Source of the DNA: Pseudeuparius sepicola
Taxonomy: Eukaryota > Arthropoda > Insecta > Coleoptera > Anthribidae
Reading direction: 5' to 3'
NCBI GenBank assembly: GCA_963920635.1
Contig: OY987298.1
Coordinates: 23,221,647 to 23,285,646, forward strand
Length of the DNA: 64,000 nucleotides
Shown here: positions 22,922 to 34,417 of the stretch, piece after piece
Position numbering within the stretch: the stretch's first letter is position 1
Layout of the letters: each line of letters begins with the position of its first letter
Notes under the pieces: model-generated
The model's database searches: none
The model's input: only the letters and a program-made list of their open reading frames with translations
What the model was told of the DNA's origin: nothing
Position numbers and translations under genes: made by a program

Positions 22922-23640
22922 TATACAGGGTGAGTCACATCTAAAGGCAGAGCCTAAAGCAAGTTGAATTCGCTACAATAAGCACATATGCTTAATAAAC
23001 ATTAGCTCAAAAACGCTTGGTTCTCCATATACAGCGTGTTGAAACTTTTCCAAAAATAACATATTTTTTAAATTTATTTCGAGCCCGTTTAGGAATTCCG
23101 ACCAAATTTGGTAGATATTACGGGTTGTGCAATAATTTGGCCCTGTTCAAATGACCAGCGGTGTAGATACAAACAATTTTATTTTAAATCCCAGCATAAG
23201 CGCCTTGGCACTAGTTTAAAAAATCCGAAATTAAGAAGAAACTGTACCAGATATAAAAATACCAAGAAGCGCTTTTTATTCCAAATTGAATGGGCTATCC
23301 AAAAAAAGCAACATTTTTGGTTTTGAACAGGACCGTACTAATTTTTTTTACAATTATTTACAGTAACTATTTTTATCTACGCCGCTGGTCATCTGAACGG
23401 GGTCAAATTATTGCACAAAATGGCAACCCTGCAATGCATAATGTGTACCAAATTTGGTTGGAATTCCTAAATGGCCTTGAAAGAAATTAAAAAAATATAT
23501 TATTTTTGGAAAAATTTCAACACGCTGTATATGGAGAACCAAGCATTTTTGAGCTAATGTTTATTAAACATATGTGCTTATTCTAGCGAGTTCTACCTTG
23601 TGTTTCCGGGTCTGCCTTTAGATGTGACTCACCCTGTATA
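22922..23640. mobile_element. 719-bp palindromic element, intact copy
   Basis: The ends are TATACAGGGTGAGTCACATC and its inverse, followed by AAAGGCAGA. The arms pair to a centre near 23280. A second copy of the family lies at 27049-31780, where a 4-kb element interrupts it. The intact copy here reads ATGCTTAATAAACATTAGCT through the site where that insertion sits, so it serves as an empty-site reference. Confidence 0.8.
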
Positions 23641-23705
23641 TATTTATATTTTATTAAATATATGTCAAAAGCACATAAAAGCCTTTTGTTTATTATTATT
23701 TTCAG

Positions 23706-23808
23706 ATATAACTATAACTAAAATAGTTCTAAATCGGAAAAATTTCAAGCGCGTACACGCCAAGTTCCGACGTCTACCGACGCAGAGCAAAACGAGCGCG
23801 GTGGCCCG
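23706..23808 (+). other. Exon-like segment with strong splice sites
   Basis: A strong acceptor (TTATTATTATTTTCAG) is followed by about 103 nt open in one frame (ITITKIVLNRKNFKRVHAKF, then RRLPTQSKTSAVA), ending at GGCCC|GTAAGT. The second half is GC-rich and basic, unlike its AT-rich flanks. It would need a preceding exon that leaves one codon base. The RGK exon leaves two, so it does not join that exon in frame. The donor context GGTGGCCCGTAAGTTTCCGG resembles GGGCCCACCTAAGTTTCCGT near 20129. Could be an exon of this or another gene, or chance. Confidence 0.3.
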
Positions 23809-23968
23809 TAAGTTTCCGGTGGGCCCCGGCTAGTGCCAAAGCGGACTTTAAAGGCTAAAAAAATAAAATGGTTAACAGGCAAGGACCAGCCGGAAAATTT
23901 AGCTAATGTAATAACAAAGAGAAAAACAAAAAAATTAGGAATGTATGAAATGTATAATGTGTCTCTAT

Positions 23969-25016
23969 CAGGGACTCTTTAAAATAAGGGGACCCAGCAT
24001 GTCACAGTCTATCGCATAGGAAAAGTAAAGCTTTGAGGGGAAGTTTCTTTTATGTATACTCCAAGGAGACCACATAAGTGGGCATGCACAAGGTTATGTT
24101 ATATGTCAGTGTCCATAACTGCCATCAGGTTTTATGTGATAGATAGTGGCATAGATTCTAAAGGAGGCAAAATATTTCCCATCATAATTCACAATTTTTA
24201 AGTTTTCTAACTTCCAGATAGTCAATTAAAGGTAATGCGGCCGCCTGCAGTAGTCCCAATAATTGCAACCAGATTTTTCTTGTCTCACCTTTAGTAATCC
24301 TACAATTCCCTTTACGTGGGCATTACATATAAGTAATTAGTTCAAAACAAAAATGGTATTTCGTAAATTTTAAATTATTAAGTAGCTTCAGTCGGGTCTT
24401 TTTTTAAACAGTTTTTATCTACAACTATAAGTTTATTTTACGTTTGTGAGGTACCTTGGGAGAGAAACAAAATTACAAAAATTTTATAATGAGGACCGAG
24501 AAAACCTACATGATTCGAACTAAGTACAAGACCTATAATCTTATTATTCCATCCCGAAATCTGTGAAAGTTCCTTGGGTAGATACATTCAACAAGCGAAG
24601 AAAGTTCAAGTACGTACCTACCTATTATTCCTTACAAATGGTTTGAGGAACCTGGTAACAAGGTGCAATAGCGACAAATTCTCAAATAAGCGAAATCGGC
24701 ACTGACTTTCCATCCTTATATTACTTAAATTCCTGGAAATAATTGCAGTAAACCAAATTCAAATATAAAATAAATTTGATTCATTTGACAGTTGCCATAT
24801 TCTGTGTTTGTTGACAGAACATTGTCAAGTCTAATTTTTAGAAATCATGGAAACCATTATTAATTTTTACGAATAATCATAGTACCTACCTGTTATATTC
24901 ATAGATTCTCCAATAAAATGGCATACTTGGCATCATTGAGACCATTAGAATGAGGAAAGAAACGGGCTCACTTTGGAAAGAATTATGCTGGGTCCCCTTA
25001 CTTTAAAGGGTCCCTG
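23969..25016. mobile_element. Non-autonomous hAT, 1048 bp, with 8-bp target duplication
   Basis: A terminal inverted repeat of about 32 bp starts CAGGGACTCTTTAAAATAAG and matches the inverse of 24985-25016 with two or three mismatches. The perfect 8-bp duplication GTCTCTAT flanks it (23961-23968 and 25017-25024). CAGGG ends with an 8-bp duplication define the hAT superfamily. No transposase was recognised inside, so it depends on a source element elsewhere. Confidence 0.85.
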
Positions 25017-25053
25017 GTCTCTATTATCATTATCCTCTAAAAACTTTTTTTGT

Positions 25054-25101
25054 AGATTACTATAGTTTCGCAAACAACAATCGTTTTGCATCATCAGATC
25101 T
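25054..25101 (-). ncRNA. Hammerhead ribozyme-like motif
   Basis: On the minus strand the order is AGAT (stem I), CTGATGA (core), TGCAAA...TTTGC (stem II), GAAA (core), CTATAG (self-complementary stem III), TA (cleavage site), ATCT (stem I). All invariant core residues are present, and both stem I strands pair fully. A self-complementary short stem III fits the dimeric hammerheads known from Penelope-like elements and retrozymes. The opposite arm (+ strand, 25108-25145) has lost part of the core (CTGATGC). Activity is untested. Confidence 0.55.
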
Positions 25102-25346
25102 TCAGAAACTGATGCAAAACGATTGTTGTTTGCGAAACCGATAATCCACAAAAAAAGGTTTTATAGGATAATAAAAACATATTATACATTTCTTTTACAT
25201 ACCTACATTAATATCTTTCTATAATGGTCGCACTCATCAACTATTAGAAAAAAACAAAAATTAAACACGTCCGCAGTCAAAATTTTGAAATTTGCGGCGC
25301 CGTTTAGGGGTTGAAATTGGTTTTATACGATTTTCGGGGGTAATAT

Positions 25347-25519
25347 AACAAGTGGTGTGCCTATTATCGATAATACATTTCGTTAATTTCACGAATTATA
25401 ATCCCAAAGCTGAAAATACCACGACTGCGCAGCAGGAGTGGTATTTTCTTAGCATTGGGATTATAATGAGTGATAAATTAACGAAAGGTATTATCTATTA
25501 TTAGGCATACCACGAGTTG
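25347..25519. mobile_element. Short MITE, about 170 bp
   Basis: AACAAGTGGTGTGCCTATTA on the left and TAGGCATACCACGAGTTGT on the right form imperfect inverted repeats. Pairing continues inward through CGTTAAT and ATTATAATCCCAA to a loop near 25433. Essentially the whole unit can fold into one hairpin. Confidence 0.65.
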
Positions 25520-25670
25520 TATTTAAAAAGAGAATTTAACAACTGCAAATAGTTTAGGAATTATTCAGTGTGTATGTATAGCCATAGTTTAACAACCCAA
25601 CTTCTTAGGAATAAATTAACTTTAAGAATTATAAATATTTCCCTCTTCTGTAATTTAAAAAATAAAAAAA

Positions 25671-25742
25671 AGGCACAACCGGGATTTGAACACGCGACCT
25701 ATCGTACGTTAAGCGAGAATCATGCCTCTAGTCCATTGAGTC
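25671..25742 (-). tRNA. tRNA-like pseudogene, Pro-type body with AAC anticodon
   Basis: On the minus strand this 72-nt unit has the D-arm/anticodon pattern GACTAGAGGCATGATTCTCG, closely resembling eukaryotic tRNA-Pro (whose usual run is TATGATTCTCGCTTxGGGT). It also has the T-arm GTTCAAATCCCGG, and a T-run follows as a pol III terminator. The anticodon position reads AAC instead of NGG. The acceptor stem pairs at only about five of seven positions, and the anticodon stem is imperfect. More likely a tRNA pseudogene or tRNA-derived SINE head than a working tRNA. Confidence 0.6.
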
Positions 25743-27048
25743 AGATGAATGTTTTACTTAACAAGCCGTATATAAAGTTAACTAGGTACCATGGTTAAAA
25801 GTTAGTTCATTTGACAGCTGTCATTTAGGTTGAACTTTCGATTCTGAATAATATGTTTTTTGGGCTAATAGATAATAGATATTTAAAGATTAATGTGTTA
25901 ACTGAAAACATATATTCTATTCCTAAATTTGGTAATGTGAAGAAGTTATCGGGTTATCAGTTTTAGCTGCCGCAATATTGGTTTAGCGTAACTAGGACGT
26001 AACTAAGAGAGTATAGGATTTCAGCGAAAATATCACTAGTGGTATTATGGCTGAAATCATTTCCTGATTGGTTAATATTTCAAAAATCATATCAATCTAA
26101 TTCTCGGCGAAATGTCACCTCTTAGTAGAAAATGTCCTACACAAAATTGTAGATGTTTTAAAACTCGTTTTTTTAAATTATTTTTTCTCTTTTAAAAATA
26201 ACTAAATTTACATGAAATTTTGTGAATGTACACCTTTTACAAGTAGGTAGCTTGGGAGATATTTACATTTTACGAAAAAAAAAATACCGAAATCTTCCGC
26301 GGAAAACTTTATTGGTGTTTTTAACCACCTCAATTTTCCACACAGGGTTATACGCCAATGAGCAATATCGAAGTTTGTGTCAAACCTCGGAGAAATAACA
26401 ACTAAGGATAGATGGAGTAAAAGCATCACATAACGGAATACTACAACACATAACGGAATACTACAGTAAACAAACATTATGCCCGTGTGTATACAAAAAT
26501 CAGTTACTATATTATCCTAAAGACTAATAAATAGTTATAAATTAACAAAAAAACACTTGCAATGGTGTAAACAACACAAACAATAGGTACAGAGAGATTG
26601 AATGCGGCGGCGAACGGCGGCGTTGCCGGTTTGGGTGATTTGAAGTGTCTATGAAATACGAGGGTGTTCGTGTAAAGGGAAACACAGTGTATCAGTGTAT
26701 TTACATTATTTCTTCAGTGTATTTACATTATTTCTACATCAGCATAGAAATCTACAATAAGAAACTACTAAATATTAATTACAAATACTATTTTAAATGT
26801 TTATTTTAGAATTTGTTAAAAATATAAAATTACTTATTTGATAAAACTCCCCGATTTCGAAACGAATATTGTACTGAATCTCAAGAATCACAGTCCAAAC
26901 TCGTTGCCTTGGTTACCATCTTTATTGTTTAGCCTTCACAAGAAATAAACTTGTCAGATACTGTCACTGACCAAGTGACCAAGAATATTCTCTCAGCTCC
27001 AAAAATCGCACTAAATTCGCGTTATAACCTTCCAACTTATAGATTATA
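25743..27048. other. Unassigned AT-rich DNA
   Basis: No gene or repeat boundary recognised. A local duplication of ACACATAACGGAATACTACA occurs at about 26424-26465, and another of TCAGTGTATTTACATTATTTC at about 26694-26733. Confidence 0.35.
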
Positions 27049-29422
27049 TACAGGGTGAGTCACATCTAAAGGCAGAGCCGAAAACACGAGGTATAATTCG
27101 CTAAAATAAGCACATAATTATGCTTAAGAGGCTACGATACTTATGAAGTCCGCCCGAAGTGCCCGACTCAATTCAGGACAAACGTCGCTCGATTAGATAT
27201 GCCTATCCTTTTCCTTCCTCTAGTCCCCACGACTCCCCACTCCAGCCTGCCTCTTCATAGTGCTACGATTGAGGGGCAGGCCGGCCGTGGGTACTACACT
27301 GAGAAAAATCTGGCACTTTGTAAAAAAACCCTGTTTAATTCAATATGAGATATTATTCCTCAAACTCAAGCAGAAGCTTTTTTGTAACTAACAATAATCA
27401 ATTCAATTTCAATTGATATTGAATTCTAATGAATAATTTAAATGTAATATTTTATTTCAATAAATAGCGTGTTCTGGAATTGATTCTATAATACTTCTTT
27501 TCTAAGCACATTCTTTTGTCAGAACAACATAACGTTTCATGGTGTTGAATTGAATAGGGATACATTTAACTGTTCATTATACTGAAATTACAACTATTGT
27601 CACTGAATTTTTGCTGGATTTGTAATACTTAATTGTGGGTACTAATATCAATTATAGCCATTCACTTGCAGTGTTCATTATGACTACGAACGATATAGAG
27701 TGTAGGGTTGATTCAAAACCTTTAATTTGCGATCACTGTGTGCACTCCTAAGTTAACCCCCAGTTAACCCTGAAAAAATCAGCTTGTTTTAAAGAATTTT
27801 TTTTTACCCTTATAAAGCACTTTAGATAGTGGTGATCTTTTACCTATATCTCGTGAAGTATTGAAGTTAAAAAAAACTTCATGAGGGAAAGTTGTAGAGA
27901 ACGTAATAATGTATACATAAGAAGAAAAAAAATTGTACACATGAGAAGAAAAAAAATTGCAAAAAAATGTTTGCAAAACCACTCCTATTGCGGGGTTCGT
28001 AACACGACTTCGACGGTGATTTTTTGGGGTTATACTCAGGACGCTACCCACAACCAACCCTGAAAATATCTACCTGTTAAGAATCATTTTTTTTCTACCT
28101 CTATAAAAAAATTACAATTTTCGTGGACTATGATTACTTACATTGATGAATATAAAAGTTGCAATTAAGTTAATTTGTTCATCCAATGAATTATAATGTT
28201 TTTTCAGTTGCTTCTGGGGTACTCTTATATAGTTTGGAGTAGTCTGAGGGTGAGAATTATTATTATTCAAATAAAATAAATTTAATCGTTTAAGTAAAAC
28301 ATGAGATAATTTAAAACCGAGGTTATGCTTTCATTGTAGTATGCCAATTTTAGTATCGAAGTGACAATACGTCTTCTTAACGGAAATTCAAACTATTTTA
28401 AACTTATTGGTTCATCTGCAATTACGTCAAAAGTATAGATTATATTGTTGGGACCACATGGATTTGCTTGTATATTTAAAGTAGGTAATGGAAAAGTGAC
28501 TATATACACGAACTCACTAAAATCACAACAGTCTTTTTTTCCTGTGTAGACGTGTAGATAATATGAAATAATAACTCGGGTGCCGGCCGCCGCCGACGGC
28601 CGCCGACGGGTCACACGAGTCTCGCCGATGCCGACGAAGAAGCGCGAATATATATTTTAAAAACGGCGGTGGGCTGTTTGCTTTATTGCAAAAATGGTAT
28701 TTTTTGGGAGTTATTCAGGGCGTTCACTTTTCGTTGGCAACACACTGCATAGCTTTTTGGCGTCGAAGCAATTTTACTATTATTTTTCATATCAGCAAAG
28801 GTGCATGCTATGAAGGGTTCGTGTATAAAAAAACTTCTGTAATTGCTCAATTATAAAATCTAAATTAACGATTCGATTACCGAATTCTTCTTGAACCACA
28901 TTAGGGTCAGTTGAACATCTATTAATGTTTGATTGGATAATTGTTCTGCATAATAGTGTTGCTACGACTAAAAAAGTGCGTCTAAAGTCTACTTCTTTAA
29001 AATGTTTTATATAACTAGTAGGTATTCCATATTTACATTTGTGTAATAATAAATAAATCTAACTAAAAACTTTCTACACTGTAAGAGTTCACTTTAGAGG
29101 GATTAGAGTGAATAGGCCATATTATATCACAACGGTTTCGTTGATCTATAAAATTACATCCTCAAGGACTAATTTATAGAGTTACGAAACTGGTCTCCCT
29201 TTTTAAATAAAGTAATAGTTGTGAGATAATTGGAGCTATTAATTTCTAATCCCTTGTAAATGTTCCATTCAAAGCCCTGTTTTTCCCAGAAAGTTTGTTT
29301 CCCAAACCCTAGGCACCTGCAGTACTACTTATACCTAAATCCGAATAAGTGTGCAAAATGCAAAATATGTAGGTACCCCTCTCTCAAATTCTGGAAACCA
29401 TATTAGGTACCTACGGGAATAA

Positions 29423-29614
29423 AAGCACTCAAGCCCACAAATTACTCCTATTGGTTTCACTCCATGTGACTGTTGTGACATCATTATCAAACATTATAGG
29501 TATTCTTGCCCTGACTGCGGTTCAGTTTCAGAACCTTATTCTGACAAATCTGAATTATCGAACATCCTAGAAAATGTATTAAAATGTCATAAATTCGACA
29601 GACTGGAACAATAA
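29423..29614 (+). other. Cysteine-rich exon-like ORF, zinc-ribbon pattern
   Basis: An open frame without an ATG reads TPIGFTPCDCCDIIIKHYRY and then SCPDCGSVSEPYSDKSEL, about 63 codons to a TAA at 29612. The stop overlaps a poly(A)-signal-like AATAAA. C-x-C-C followed after ten residues by C-P-x-C-G resembles a zinc ribbon or treble clef. It could be the last exon of a captured gene or a transposase tail within the TTAA-flanked element. Not recognised by name. Confidence 0.3.
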
Positions 29615-30005
29615 AATGTACTATTTTTATTTTGCCCGATTTTCAACTCCAATAACTTTCGAACAATCTTCTAACGAAGAAGTTTCTAAAACTGACTGGA
29701 TGTCAGAATTATTATCGTTCCCTCTGGAAAGTATATAAATTAGCTTTTATCATGCAGCGATTTACATAGGAATTCGTTTTCAAAAAATGCTTCACATGAC
29801 CCATTTATTTGGCAAAATTATTACTTGTACCTATCAGATTTTTAAAGTAAAAATCAAGCGCACAATTTGGTCTAGAATTTAAATTTACTCTTTTTGCACG
29901 ACCAGGCCATTTTATGCCCTAGGGATTAAACCATTTTACACAAAAGCAAAAAGTAGGTACTTTGTGAATAATAATTATTTATTTTCTAAAATTTATTTGT
30001 GAGAT

Positions 30006-30413
30006 CCATTTAATTTTTAATCGGGTTTTTCGCCACCAAACTGATCGAAGGACAACTTTTTCAAGTTGCCTGGAAAAATCATAAATTCTTAACAGTGAAT
30101 GAACGAAACTTTAAACGTGTAACTCAAAAAATAACTTCAACAAATTTGTTTTCTGAGCTTTCGGAGAATAAATCTTCCAATCTTCCTCCTTTCTCAAAGA
30201 TCATGCCACGTCTGAAGTGGCATGATCTTTGAGAAAGGAGGAAGATTTATTCTCCGAAAGCTCAGAAAACAAATTTGTTGAAGTTATTTTTTGAGTTACA
30301 CGTTTAAAGTTTCGTTCATTCACTGTTAAGAATTTATGAATTTTCCAGGCAACTTGAAAAAGTTGTCCTTCGATCAGTTTGGTGGCGAAAAACTCAATTA
30401 AAAATTAAATGGA
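30006..30413. mobile_element. 408-bp near-perfect palindrome (MITE)
   Basis: The arms of about 200 bp start TCCATTTAATTTTTAATCGG and meet at CACGTCTGAAGTG near 30208. The same family forms the inner arms of the 59486-63165 complex (60583-60780 and 62655-62860). Here the unit is compact, with no PLE in its centre. Confidence 0.8.
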
Positions 30414-31780
30414 TTAATAATTATTTATTTATAATTCCTGGAGGAATAATAATAATGAGTATTATTATATGCCAGTCGACATACATAATGTCGCGGTAGA
30501 AAATATTTTCTTCGGGTACTCGGAAATATAAATATTTGCTAACACACCAACATTCAAAACAAGCGAAACACAAATAAGGGAGACTGAGACTAATAAAATG
30601 AAAAATGAACCATCTGATATCGATTGAAAGTTCCCCTGACGTGGTTTCCGAGCCCGGTGAGGTACGCCGAAGTAGGGGGAAGTAGGGGAACCACGAGTTC
30701 CAGCGAACGCCCGCCCGCCCGCCTATCTCCGTACGTCTAATTCCTGCTCGAATGGCCAATTCACGGATCATTTTATTGCCGGGCAATGGGTTCGTAGTTT
30801 TCAAATCATAGCCAAACGAACAAACGTATCGACTTGAAAGTAGTCTTAAAATAATGTTATCGAATGCCTCAATCGTCGTTGTGTCTTTCGAATTATTTTT
30901 GAGCGGCGGAAATACTCGAAATTCTTAACCGAATATAGTCGAATTTCGGGTATGTTTGGCATTTTTTTTCACAGTGTCGCATTAGTCCTGCACAGTTCGT
31001 GATACACAACGACGATTCTTCGTAGTTTTATCTAAGCCACAAAAAAAAATCAAGTGAAAATATTAAGAAATGCAAGTAGGAGATGTAAACTACGAAACCC
31101 TTGAAAATGGGGGGTATCGTAGCGCCTTAATAAACATTAGCTCAAAAACGCTTGGTTCTCCATACCTATACAGCGTGTTGAAACTTTTTCAAAAATAATA
31201 TATTTTTTAAATTTCTTTCGAGTCCGTTTAGGAATTCCGACCAAATTTGGTACATATTATGGGTTGTGTAATAATTTGGCCCTGTTCAGATGACCAGCGG
31301 CGTAGATACAAACAATTTTATTTTAAATGCCAGCATAATCGCCTTGGCAGTAGTTTAAAAAATCCGAAATTAAGAAAAAACTGTACCAGATATAAAAAAT
31401 TCCAAGAGGCGCTTTTTGTTCCAAATTGAATGGGCTATACAAAAAAAGCAACATTTTTTTGTTTTGCATAGGACCGTACTATTTTTTTTACAATTATTAC
31501 ATTAACTATTTTTATCTACGCCGCTGGTCATCTGACCGGGGTCAAATTATTGCACAAAATGGCAACCTTCCAATGCATAATGTGTACCAAATTTGGTTGG
31601 AATTCCTAAATGGGCTTGAAAAAAATTAAAGAAATATATTATTTTTAGAAAATTTCAACATGCTGTATATGGAGAACAAAACATTTTTGATCGAATGTTT
31701 ATTAAGCATATGTGCTTATTTTAGCGAGTTCTACCTTGTGTTTTCGGCTCTGCCTTTAGATGTGTGACTCACCCTGTATA

Positions 31781-33650
31781 TTCAAATGGAAGCCTGGAAA
31801 TATTCCTGGCCAATGACAAATGCACAAATCATAAAGTTCTAGTAAATTTCTAGAAGCTTATAGAAGCTCTACGGGGAAAACAATGAAAACTAAAAGAAAA
31901 TGGGGCCCTGGGGGGCCTCAGGCCAACAAAGATGCGACGGAAAATGCCTCTAAATTAATCGTAAAAATTATAAAACTGTAAGTAGAACACCGAAACTTAA
32001 AATTTATCTGTTAAATCTTTCAGTACAATACGTATTATATTAATATCGTAGAAGGCGATCTTTTTCTTATGACTTATAAATTAATAAGAGAAACTCCATC
32101 GTCTGCCTTTTATTATTTATTCCGTGTTAAAGTATAGGTATATTAAAAGTGGGGCCTCCACTCTCCAGTCCCAATACTTCAGGTTTTATAAATTATAATT
32201 AGGTGACAAAACAGCAATTTTTCACGAAAATGAGGCAGCTTCGGCTGATGCCAAAGGTCCAATTTGCATGCTCGTTCCACATTTTTTCCAATATTTTCTT
32301 GACGTTAAACTGATTTTTACAAAAATACATTTCTTCTATGCTTAATTTCTCACAATGCCTGTCACAATTTCGTGACTAGTTTTTATAAATCCTTAGCTTT
32401 GTTTTGCGGAAACAATTTGAGAAAATGGGTTCAGTTGTTCACACCTATTCATAGTCGACCAGAACAATCTACCGACAATGTTGGTATGTATGTAGAGTTA
32501 AAGTATTGCTGAAAATTAAAAACTCGCCTCCCTTCACAAGAATTGAAAATATCAAAAACCACAACTTCGAACTTTCTTCATTTTTATGCGTTTTCAACTA
32601 CTGTATATTTTAAAACCAAGAAAGAAGCAACCTTCCACACTGCACAAGAAACAATCCGATTGTTTCCAAAAAGAATTCCGGGCCTTGTTCTCGCAGTGGC
32701 AACCAAAATTGCCAACGAAAACGAAGCTTAAACGTGTTCGAGTGACACTATCGAGCCCTTGATTTATTTGCGAGGCCTTTTCTGGGAAGCCTAAATTCCC
32801 CATCGCGTCAAACCACTTTTTTTCTGTGTTTCTTGCATATACCCACGCTATACTCGCCGTTAAAAGATAACAATAGCGTCGTAGCCTTCGGCAAACGGTA
32901 CTTCATGTATGTCTCAGTAATGTTTTACGTGAGAGAAAGTATATGATTATGTACAGAGGGCTCCACCTACTGGCGAAAAAACATAATCCTTCCTCAAGGT
33001 ATTCGTCTTTCAGCAAAGAAATTCTCTCCGGGTTTTATCGTAGGTTTCGTGGAACGCGTGAAAAATTATTCGAGGTGGATGTTCATTTTATCGTCATTTA
33101 AAGCCGAGTTCAAAATTATTGCCTTCCTTCCCTTTGGTATTTTCTACATTTTATGTCGCTTAGGATGCTTATGTTTCTTGTATGAAGCCCGACTGGATAC
33201 ATACTTTATGTTATGTCAGCTTGCACTTTGAGGCTTTTTCCTCGGGATGCTATTTTAAAAAACTGTGTGACTATGCCATATTCAATTTCAAGTTGACATA
33301 TATGTTTATTTGATTTTTTCTTGTAGTTGCAAACCTGTTAGAAAATATAAATAGATTTATCGATCTTGTTGTTTGCACTCTGATATGTTATCATAGAGTA
33401 AGTAGGTGTGTGCCGTAGGATTTACCGTGGTAGCGTAATGCGTATTATCAGAGTCTGATAAGGAATAAATTAATAACATACATATTCTACACAAACATTG
33501 AATAAACATGTACTGCATAATATAGGCGGTGTGCCCCAAAAATAGATTAGAAGTTTGAGTGTACTGGTTGGACCAATATTTTACCAGTCTCCACCTAAAG
33601 TACCATCAGGTTCGGTTTTTGCATTGGTTCATTTGTGCAGTAAACACCCA
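31781..33650. other. Unassigned DNA
   Basis: No gene recognised. Short frames at 32543-32731 and 33049-33231 lack recognisable motifs. Confidence 0.35.
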
Positions 33651-34370
33651 TAGGCCAGGGAAAATAAATTTGACCTAGAAAAAAATATTAACTGCAATTT
33701 TGTTTTACCATATCAAAGTTAGTAGTTAGTTAAATACGTTGGTAGAAACCGAAAATTAAACATTTTGAAAAAACGGAACCTTGAGTTACCTCAAAAAACA
33801 CTTATTTTTCGTTAGAAATTTCGAGCAAAAATGTTAACTGGATTTTTTTAGACTCTTTAGGTAAAAAAACTTCCCTTGCTAACATATATTAAGAAATTAA
33901 AAATTTTAAGAATATGGAAGTAACTTAGATCGACAAAGAGGGATAAAAATCGGATAATTTTCTATTTCGGCAAAAGGCAAAAATATTAACTACGTTTTTA
34001 TTGCAGATGATCATTCCCTTTTACAAATAGAATGTAACTTATACAAAATTAAACATTTATTTACGGCGCATGTAGGTCAATTGTCATTTGTCATTTCAAA
34101 ATATACTTCCGTTACCAATTTTTGTTTAATTTCGAAAAATTTAACAAGACTTAGTATCCACTTACAAAGTTTAACAAAAATCAGCCAGTTAATAATTTTG
34201 CTCTCAAAGACAGCTTCAAATTTCTTTAAAATGCGATTTCCGGCGAAACAATATGTTTAAATTGTTTGGGAAGGCATCCATTATAGGTAGTAGATTCAAA
34301 AATACTGATGTAGAGCAAAAGCAATAAAATAGTCTGTATAACCTATAAATCTATTTTATTTGTTCTTTTC

Positions 34371-34417
34371 TGGTTACCGGTTTCGCAAGCTACAAAGTTG
34401 CTTGCATCTTCAGATCA
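34371..34417 (-). ncRNA. Hammerhead ribozyme-like motif, left arm
   Basis: Mirror of the right-arm motif. Core CTGAAGA, stem II GCAAGC/GCTTGC, GAAA, CCGG, TA, ACCA. Stem I has one mismatch (TGAT against ACCA), so this copy is probably weaker. Confidence 0.5.

Larger units (their letters stand above)
23935..25205. repeat. Hammerhead-bearing palindrome, split by a hAT
   Basis: The arms around a centre near 25099 pair closely (CTCTAAAAACTTTTTTTGTAG against its inverse at about 25148-25170). Further out, the right arm (ATTATACATTTC and beyond) pairs with 23942-23960, which now lies left of the hAT. The hAT at 23969-25016 therefore entered an existing palindrome. The arms carry a hammerhead-like motif, as in the 34260-35900 insertion. 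Outer limits are approximate. Confidence 0.55.
27128..31126. mobile_element. piggyBac-like element, 3999 bp, TTAA-flanked
   Basis: TTAA is duplicated at 27124-27127 and 31127-31130. The ends are GAGGCTACGATAC and, inverted, GGCGCTACGATAC (11 of 13 match). The related palindrome at 22922-23640 carries a single TTAA at the same point, proving a precise insertion. TTAA specificity with a short terminal repeat is the piggyBac pattern. I recognise no piggyBac transposase inside, so it is probably non-autonomous or decayed. The interior includes the 30006-30413 palindrome and a cysteine-rich ORF. Confidence 0.7.
27049..31780. mobile_element. Second copy of the GAGTCACATC palindrome, split by a 4-kb insertion
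   Basis: 27049-27127 matches the start of the 22922-23640 element (ACAGGGTGAGTCACATCTAA). 31127-31780 matches the rest and ends in the inverse terminus ACTCACCCTGTATA. The missing junction is exactly the TTAA where the 27128-31126 element lies. Identity to the intact copy is high, with small indels. Confidence 0.8.

Noticed and set aside
23600..23833. 77-codon ORF as a single gene
   Set aside because: Its first half is the terminus of the 22922-23640 element. Only the splice-bounded part 23706-23808 was kept, as exon-like.
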